This document shows positions 59,806 to 64,000 of a stretch of 64,000 bases of DNA, in pieces. The DNA comes from RXOA01 sp964547105 (GTDB lineage Bacteria; Bipolaricaulota; Bipolaricaulia; UBA7950; UBA9294): NCBI GenBank assembly GCA_964547105.1, contig CAZJLO010000001.1, positions 1-64,000 of the forward strand. The letters are read 5' to 3'. The notes below the pieces were generated by a model. The model was not told where the DNA came from and ran no database searches. It saw only the letters and a program-made list of their open reading frames with translations. The stretch's first letter is position 1. Each line of letters opens with the position of its first letter. Position numbers and translations under genes: made by a program.

Positions 59806-60312
59806 TTGAAATCGGGACACGAGTTGGGGCTTGACCTTCATCTTGTCGTCATCGAGAACCCCGACGGTCTTAACATCATCTGTGGTCAGAGTCACTTCAT
59901 CAAGACGGTGGAAGACCTCCACGAGGCGATCGCAGGCACAGTTCCCGGTGCTCAATTCGGTGTGGCATTTTGTGAGGCATCAGGCCCCTGTTTGATCCGC
60001 TACAGCGGGACGGCGGACGATCTGGTGGATCTCGCCGTGCGCAACGCCCGGAGCATCGGCGCCGGACACTCATTCATCGTCTTTCTGCGCGACCTATTCC
60101 CAATCAACATTCTGAACGCTATTCAGGGCATCCCGGAAATCTGTCGGATCTACTGCGCCACCGCAAACCCTCTCCAAGTGGTTGTCGCCAAGACTGACCA
60201 AGGACGTGGGATCCTTGGGGTCATCGACGGCGAATCGCCTAAGGGAATCGAATCCGACAAGGACATTGAGACAAGAAAAGCCTTCCTCCGCACAATCGGC
60301 TACAAGTTGTAG
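59806..60312 (+). CDS. PF04008 (COG1839, 'adenosine-specific kinase') family protein
   Basis: A 168-residue protein. TTG 59806 is the start, preceded by AAAGGAG. 'GQSHFIKTVEDLHEAI', 'GVAFCEASGPCLIRYSGTADDLVDLA', 'AGHSFIVFLRDLFPINILNAIQGIPEICRIYCATANP' and 'TDQGRGILGVIDG' are family blocks. The family is found in archaea and thermophilic bacteria; crystal structures bind AMP/adenosine, and the function is not settled. It lies 20 bases after ribH and may be the last gene of the riboflavin operon. Confidence 0.85.
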   Translation: MKSGHELGLDLHLVVIENPDGLNIICGQSHFIKTVEDLHEAIAGTVPGAQFGVAFCEASGPCLIRYSGTADDLVDLAVRNARSIGAGHSFIVFLRDLFPINILNAIQGIPEICRIYCATANPLQVVVAKTDQGRGILGVIDGESPKGIESDKDIETRKAFLRTIGYKL

Positions 60313-60423
60313 ATGCCTCGCGCAAAGGGAAATACAGCCGCATGGTGCGGTTCACCTTTCGAGCCGCTTTGGCTGAGACGGCCCGCTCGGCCGATGCGAT
60401 GATCCCGAGCAGACCATGAGAAA

Positions 60424-60477
60424 GCGCCGGGGCGACTTGTTCGCCCCGGCGCACGAAATTCACCAGCAAGTCTGGTG
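60424..60477 (-). terminator. Terminator for the TatT genes, with a second small hairpin
   Basis: GCGCCGGGGCGA (60424-60435) and TCGCCCCGGCGC (60441-60452) make a perfect 12-base stem with a 5-base loop. On the minus strand TTTCTCAT follows. CACCAG/CTGGTG at 60461-60466 and 60472-60477 is a second perfect stem just before it. It may also stop plus-strand transcription from the riboflavin operon. Confidence 0.65.
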
Positions 60478-60490
60478 GTTTGCGCTCGAA

Positions 60491-61432
60491 CTACAGGTGT
60501 TCGTTCACTTCTTCCAGAAGCTCGCCCGCATTCTCTTGCGAATAGGCGTTCATCAGCGGGTACAGCTCCCCGACCGGTTCATCGAGAACACTTTGGAGAA
60601 TCCTCGCCGCCGCTTCCCATTGATCGGTCGCCATCAGATAGAATTCCGCAAAGAACGTACGATTCTCGAAGTACGCTGGCGCGTCCTCAATCGAGATGGA
60701 CACATCACACGTCGAACAGAACGTCGATTCGTCAACGACATGGCATAGATTGATGAGTGCCGCATTCAAGTCGCGTCCGAACCCTGCCGGCAATCCTGAG
60801 AAGTAGGCGCCTGTTTGTCTGTACGGACCACCGTTTGCGTAATCCGGGGCGATTTCCAGCAGCCGATTCATGATCGCTTTTACGCGGGACGGAACGCCGG
60901 CGAAAACCGACTGCATGACGTTCTTCTGTGCAACGCGCAGCCAATTGGAGTTGGTCCAGTAAAGCGCGGCGACGTCTGATTCCGCGGCAACGGCCGTGTC
61001 AAAGCGGCTCCGCTCCAACTCGACGAATCCGGGGTTCATCCGCAGACTTCTCAGACCCCAGTGCTTCCCCCGCACATAGATCGCCTCATCCTCCGGCTCT
61101 TCGAGGAAGACGTTTGCCAGAGTGTAGTAGGCCTGCGACAGCATGTTGACGATGCCCTTGTCCTCGGCCGCGACCTCGAATGCGCCGACGGCGTTCTCAC
61201 TGGCCTCATTGAGGTCATCGGGAATCCCAAGCGCGGTGCGTAGCGCATCGATAATCGACTCCAGCGTTGCCTGCCCGGCGGCCGAATACTCCACGGCGAT
61301 CAGATCGTTTTGGAAGTAGCTCGTCGCTTCCTCCAAATCCATATCCGTCCCGCCGGCATCTTGCGCCACGGCTACACTTCCGATCACCGTGAACAACAGC
61401 AAACACAAACTCCAAGAGACGATTCTCCTCAT
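60491..61432 (-). CDS. TatT-like exported helical protein 1 (TRAP-associated TPR family)
   Basis: A 313-residue exported protein. ATG 61432 follows AGGAGGGCGAAAG, and a signal peptide is present (WSLCLLLFTVIGSVAVAQ). The body is all helical: 'LSQAYYTLANVFLEEPEDEAIYVRGKHWGLRSLRMNP', 'ALYWTNSNWLRVAQKNVMQSV', 'VKAIMNRLLEIAPDYANGGPYRQTGAYFSGLP' and 'FAEFYLMATDQWEAAARILQSVLDEP'. These follow the TPR-like pattern of TatT, a family described beside TRAP transporters in Treponema, where it forms a pored trimer around the receptor. It has a paralogue directly upstream. A CSTC pair near residue 222 is shared with it. Confidence 0.72.
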   Translation of the reverse strand: MRRIVSWSLCLLLFTVIGSVAVAQDAGGTDMDLEEATSYFQNDLIAVEYSAAGQATLESIIDALRTALGIPDDLNEASENAVGAFEVAAEDKGIVNMLSQAYYTLANVFLEEPEDEAIYVRGKHWGLRSLRMNPGFVELERSRFDTAVAAESDVAALYWTNSNWLRVAQKNVMQSVFAGVPSRVKAIMNRLLEIAPDYANGGPYRQTGAYFSGLPAGFGRDLNAALINLCHVVDESTFCSTCDVSISIEDAPAYFENRTFFAEFYLMATDQWEAAARILQSVLDEPVGELYPLMNAYSQENAGELLEEVNEHL

Positions 61433-61526
61433 CTTTCGCCCTCCTATTCCTGTAGTCGGTTCGCTCACTATACCGAACCCCGACGTTTCCGCCAAGAACG
61501 CAAAGCTCGATACGGTTTCACGGCCA

Positions 61527-62501
61527 CTACAAGTGCGATTCCACTTCGACAAGAAGCTCTGCGGCGATTTTCCGGCACAAGCTGTTCATCAGCGGGTAGG
61601 TCTCACCGATGGGATCATCAAGGACACTCCTGAGGACGCGTGCGGCATCTTCCCATTGCTCGAGCGGGATCAAGTAGTACTCGACAAAGAACGTTCGGTT
61701 CTCGAAGTAATCAGCGCAGGCCGGATCAATCAAACCTTCGCAGTCGGCACAAAACGTCGGCTCATCGACAACTCGGCACAAATGCGCAAGGACTTGATCG
61801 TAGTCTTGACGCAGGCCACCGATCAGAATCGGCGAGATCGGATCGCTGGGAAGCCCCTGCCAGAAAGCGCCCAGCGACCGGTGCGCACCATAGCACATGT
61901 AGCTCTCGTCCAGATCCAGCATCCGTTCCACCATTGCCTTCGCCTTGGGCGGAATCCGTCCGGTCACGGCTGCCATGATGTCGAACTCGGCGACCCGTAG
62001 CCAGTTGGCCGACGCCCATTGCAGCGCAGCGATGTCCGACTCGGCCTCGACCGCGGCAATGAAGCCATCCTGCTCTTCGAAGACGACAAACGATGGGTTC
62101 ATCCGCAGGCTCTTGAATCCCCACTGTTTCCCGATCAGGAAGGTCTCCTCTTGGTTGGGAAGCCGCCGCAGGAAGACGTCAGCCAGCGTGTAGTAGGCCT
62201 GCGACAGTTTGTTCACCAGGTCCTTGTGTTCGGGGGCCACGGCAAGCGCGCCGACCTGCGCCTCGTTGGTCTCGTCAAGATAGTCAGGAACGCCAAGTAC
62301 GGCGCGGATAGCGTTGATTGCCTGTTCAAGCTGTTCCTGTCCATCGGCGTCGAATGAGACCATGATGTCGTCCCCGGCAGAGAACAAGCCGATCGCATCG
62401 TCAATCGACATCGTGGTTTGAGCGAGCGCCCCCACCGCTCCTCCGCCCACCAATCCGGCAACGATTGACAACTTCAGGATCCAGAGAGTTCTGTTTCGCA
62501 T
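61527..62501 (-). CDS. TatT-like exported helical protein 2 (TRAP-associated TPR family)
   Basis: A 324-residue paralogue of the gene at 60491-61432, with the same order of blocks: 'LSQAYYTLADVFLRRLPNQ', 'GKQWGFKSLRMNPSF', 'ALQWASANWLRVAEFDI', 'AKAMVERMLDLDESYMCYGAHRSLGAFWQGLPSDP', 'CADC' and 'FVEYYLIPLEQWEDAARVLRSVLDDPIGETYPLMN'. ATG 62501 follows GGGGGGAATC, and the signal peptide is residues 1-28. The pair arose by tandem duplication and then diverged. No TRAP receptor or permease is adjacent; the nearest permease in view is at 18131-19525. Confidence 0.72.
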   Translation of the reverse strand: MRNRTLWILKLSIVAGLVGGGAVGALAQTTMSIDDAIGLFSAGDDIMVSFDADGQEQLEQAINAIRAVLGVPDYLDETNEAQVGALAVAPEHKDLVNKLSQAYYTLADVFLRRLPNQEETFLIGKQWGFKSLRMNPSFVVFEEQDGFIAAVEAESDIAALQWASANWLRVAEFDIMAAVTGRIPPKAKAMVERMLDLDESYMCYGAHRSLGAFWQGLPSDPISPILIGGLRQDYDQVLAHLCRVVDEPTFCADCEGLIDPACADYFENRTFFVEYYLIPLEQWEDAARVLRSVLDDPIGETYPLMNSLCRKIAAELLVEVESHL

Positions 62502-62617
62502 GATTCCCCCCAATTCGAGTCGTGCTCGGGCGAAACTATAAGCGCACCGCAACACGATGACCAATCGTTGGCTCTCTTTACGTGTGCACCATTTGAAGTT
62601 GGGGCCGGCTTTCGCCT

Positions 62618-62627
62618 GTGGTATAGT
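62618..62627 (+). promoter_or_regulatory. Extended -10 promoter for the ferredoxin gene
   Basis: TGG-TATAGT (TG at 62619-62620, -10 at 62622-62627) is an extended -10 element 31 bases before the ATG. No good -35 lies at the right distance. The leader holds AAAAGGAGG. Confidence 0.5.
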
Positions 62628-62657
62628 TCAACCATTCCAGGAGAAAAGGAGGCTGCC

Positions 62658-62840
62658 ATGGCAAATCCAGTTGTCGATGCCGATCTCTGTGTTGGTTGCG
62701 GACTCTGTGCCCAGGTGTGCTCGGATGTTTTCGAGATGGGAGCCGAGGGCGTAGCCGTAGTCATTGACGGCGCAAACCTGGACGCGGACTGCGTCCAGGA
62801 CGCCGTCGACCAGTGCCCTGTCGGAGCGATTAGCGCCTGA
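62658..62840 (+). CDS. One-cluster 4Fe-4S ferredoxin
   Basis: A 60-residue ferredoxin. ATG 62658 follows AAAAGGAGG. Cluster ligands: CVGCGLC then the last Cys in QCPVGAI. CSDVF and the Cys in DADCVQ are the extra pair that, in Thermotoga- and Desulfovibrio-type monocluster ferredoxins, bind as a fourth ligand or form a disulfide. It is a natural partner for the electron-bifurcating complex at 41292-46881. It stands alone, with an intrinsic terminator right after the stop. Confidence 0.95.
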   Translation: MANPVVDADLCVGCGLCAQVCSDVFEMGAEGVAVVIDGANLDADCVQDAVDQCPVGAISA

Positions 62841-62847
62841 TCAAGCT

Positions 62848-62880
62848 CGCGGAGGGCCCACGCGGCTCTCCGCGCTTTTT
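62848..62880 (+). terminator. Intrinsic terminator of the ferredoxin gene
   Basis: CGCGGAGGGCC (62848-62858) and GGCTCTCCGCG (62864-62874) pair over 11 positions with one G-U wobble around loop CACGC, followed by CTTTTT. This is the clearest rho-independent terminator in the window. Confidence 0.92.
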
Positions 62881-62932
62881 CATCCGACGCGAAATCTTCT
62901 CTTCTTCTCAGGGTGTCTTGCGTTTCCGGCTC

Positions 62933-62961
62933 TTGTGGTCGGCAACGCTCCATGCTAGGAT
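62933..62961 (+). promoter_or_regulatory. Candidate promoter for the patatin gene
   Basis: TTGTGG at 62933-62938 and TAGGAT at 62956-62961 are 17 bases apart, with a TG one base before the -10 (extended type). The start codon is only 17 bases past the -10 box. Confidence 0.45.
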
Positions 62962-62977
62962 GCGGTGGTGAGAGCTG

Positions 62978-63877
62978 GTGAATCAACCGAAACTTGGGCT
63001 TGCCCTTGGGAGTGGAGGTGCGCGAGGTTCGGCGCACGTGGGAGTGCTTCGTATTCTCGAGCGGAATGGGATCCGCCCGGATGTGATCGCCGGATCGAGC
63101 ATGGGAGCACAAGTCGGCGGCGCCTACGCAGCCGGCTTCCCGATCGATGATCTCGTGGCAGTCTGGCGTTCGATGAACGTCGGAAAAGTGGCGAAGACAC
63201 TGCGGCCGACGATCCCTTGGTCCGGATGGAGTTCCGGAAGTCAGATCCTTCGAACTGTCAGGTCCATGGTCGGTGATCGATTGATCGAAGATCTCGACAT
63301 CCCGTTTGCCGCCGTAGCGACGGATCTACAAAAGGGCGAGCCGTATGTAATCACGCATGGTTCGCTGGCCGAAGCCATCCGCGCCAGTCTCTCCGTCCCC
63401 GGCCTGTTCACCCCCGTCTGGCTGGATGAGCGCCTTCTGATCGATGGTGGTGTGACGGATCCGGTTCCTGTTTCCGTGGCAAGACAGCTCGGCGCGGACA
63501 TCGTCATCGCGGTCGATGTTCTTGTCTGTCCCGAAGAAAGCAACCTCGGCGGCATCCCTGCATTGGAGCCGCGTGAGCGGATCCTCGGAATCCTCGGCGG
63601 GACATCCGCGCCGGCCGAAGACAGCCCACGCCGTTTCCATCCCAGCGTGTTCTCGGTGCTGTTCCAGATGTCCACCGTGTTCCAGAAGCAGGTCAGCTTA
63701 CTGCAATTGATCCTTCAGCCCCCGGATGTCCTGATCCGCCCAGATTTCTCGCCGGATCCGCCGAACTACAGCGACGTCAAACAGGGAATTGAGGCTGGAG
63801 AACAAGCAGCTGTACGTGCTCTCCCGGAAATCCTGCGTGTTCTCGGACGCAATCCGAAGCGTCGCGCTGCAGCATGA
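62978..63877 (+). CDS. Patatin-like phospholipase (RssA/YchK type)
   Basis: A 299-residue lipid acyl hydrolase. Oxyanion loop GSGGARGSAHVG at residues 11-22, nucleophile Ser in AGSSMGAQ (GxSxG-like, G-S-S-M-G) near 40, and catalytic Asp in IDGGVTDPVP near 155. Bacterial relatives are cytoplasmic or peripheral membrane esterases of uncertain substrate. Start is GTG, with only a weak GAGAG ahead. A transporter gene begins 14 bases after the stop. Confidence 0.93.
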   Translation: MNQPKLGLALGSGGARGSAHVGVLRILERNGIRPDVIAGSSMGAQVGGAYAAGFPIDDLVAVWRSMNVGKVAKTLRPTIPWSGWSSGSQILRTVRSMVGDRLIEDLDIPFAAVATDLQKGEPYVITHGSLAEAIRASLSVPGLFTPVWLDERLLIDGGVTDPVPVSVARQLGADIVIAVDVLVCPEESNLGGIPALEPRERILGILGGTSAPAEDSPRRFHPSVFSVLFQMSTVFQKQVSLLQLILQPPDVLIRPDFSPDPPNYSDVKQGIEAGEQAAVRALPEILRVLGRNPKRRAAA

Positions 63878-63891
63878 TCGGGGCAGCCTGA

Positions 63892-64000
63892 ATGGCCCGG
63901 CAGTCGCACCTTCATCTGTGGTTGATTCCGATTGGGCTCGTTGCCGTTTCGCTCGGTTCGATCTTCGTTCGATTGGCTGGCGAAGCACCGTCATTGGTCA
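63892..64000 (+). CDS. EamA-family (DMT) transporter, N-terminal fragment (runs off the window)
   Basis: An open frame starts at ATG 63892 and continues past base 64000. The 36 visible residues, MARQSHLHLWLIPIGLVAVS then LGSIFVRLAGEAPSLV, match the start of EamA/DMT proteins, where a first helix ending '(S/A)-x-x-x-I-F-x-R-L' is followed by a Pro-rich turn. These are inner-membrane exporters of metabolites. The call rests on one helix only. Confidence 0.6.
   Translation, partial: MARQSHLHLWLIPIGLVAVSLGSIFVRLAGEAPSLV

Noticed and set aside
1..64000. CRISPR array, prophage or transposase genes
   Set aside because: No regularly spaced direct repeats and no integrase, transposase or phage structural motif were seen. 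The tandem repeat in comF is too short and lacks spacers.

Overview
The window is a single stretch of dense, gene-rich bacterial chromosome of about 57-60 percent GC by eye, with about 55 supported protein genes on both strands. I see no tRNA, rRNA, CRISPR array, prophage or insertion sequence. Genes are packed in operons joined by ATGA, GTGA, TAATG or TGATG stop/start overlaps. A 10-base N run at 6649-6658 marks an assembly join, so this is a draft contig or metagenome bin. The cell is probably a diderm: YidC has the long periplasmic domain, there is the start of a TolC-like outer-membrane protein, a beta-barrel protein ending in Phe, and several signal peptides. A three-subunit NADH/NADPH/ferredoxin-type flavoprotein complex, a Thermotoga-like one-cluster ferredoxin, PdxST, TatT-like proteins and a DUF6305 protein suggest an anaerobe from a deep-branching lineage. 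Bipolaricaulota (Acetothermia) is my best guess, from gene content only, and it is not proven.

Layout. 1-5 kb: TolC-like fragment, a lipoprotein, an unknown exported protein. 3-7 kb: heterodimeric ABC exporter with one degenerate ATP site. 7-9.6 kb: NMT1/SsuA-type ABC importer. 9.7-12.8 kb: NAD kinase, then a HOGA-like aldolase coupled to an alanine-glyoxylate aminotransferase. 12.8-20.9 kb: the most unusual locus, with two exported gamma-glutamyltransferases, a DUF6305 exported protein, two M14 succinylglutamate desuccinylase/aspartoacylase-like hydrolases, a TRAP-type large permease and a 47-residue membrane protein between them. 21-25 kb: pdxST, GAPDH, comF, metallo-beta-lactamase. 25-31.6 kb: dnaG-rpoD-miaA-nnr-tatD. 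32-36 kb: pckA, a YhbD-like regulator and a bactofilin. 36-40 kb: lpdA, a c-di-GMP-I riboswitch in front of an exported subtilase, and a cation/proton antiporter whose Shine-Dalgarno lies in a hairpin. 40.6-47 kb: amino-acid racemase and the NuoE/NuoF/GltD-NuoG fusion complex. 47-50.8 kb: NUDIX, outer-membrane barrel, dinB, THEP1 NTPase. 50.9-57.4 kb: rpsT (probable AUU start), secF, recJ, and opposite them yidC-jag-mnmE. 57.4-60.3 kb: ribE-ribBA-ribH and a PF04008 protein. 60.5-64 kb: two TatT paralogues, ferredoxin, patatin, and the start of an EamA transporter.

How the parts fit. PckA, GAPDH and Lpd indicate gluconeogenic and oxo-acid metabolism. The trimeric flavoprotein and ferredoxin indicate balancing of NADH, NADPH and ferredoxin pools. 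PdxST supplies PLP for the aminotransferase. The 12.8-20.9 kb locus looks like an extracytoplasmic system that cleaves gamma-glutamyl or N-acyl amino-acid conjugates and imports the product through a TRAP-like permease with no recognisable DctP or DctQ nearby. The TatT proteins at 60.5-62.5 kb belong to a family tied to TRAP systems and might serve it. Several promoters sit so close to start codons (ggt1, dnaG, ribE) that leaderless mRNAs are likely.
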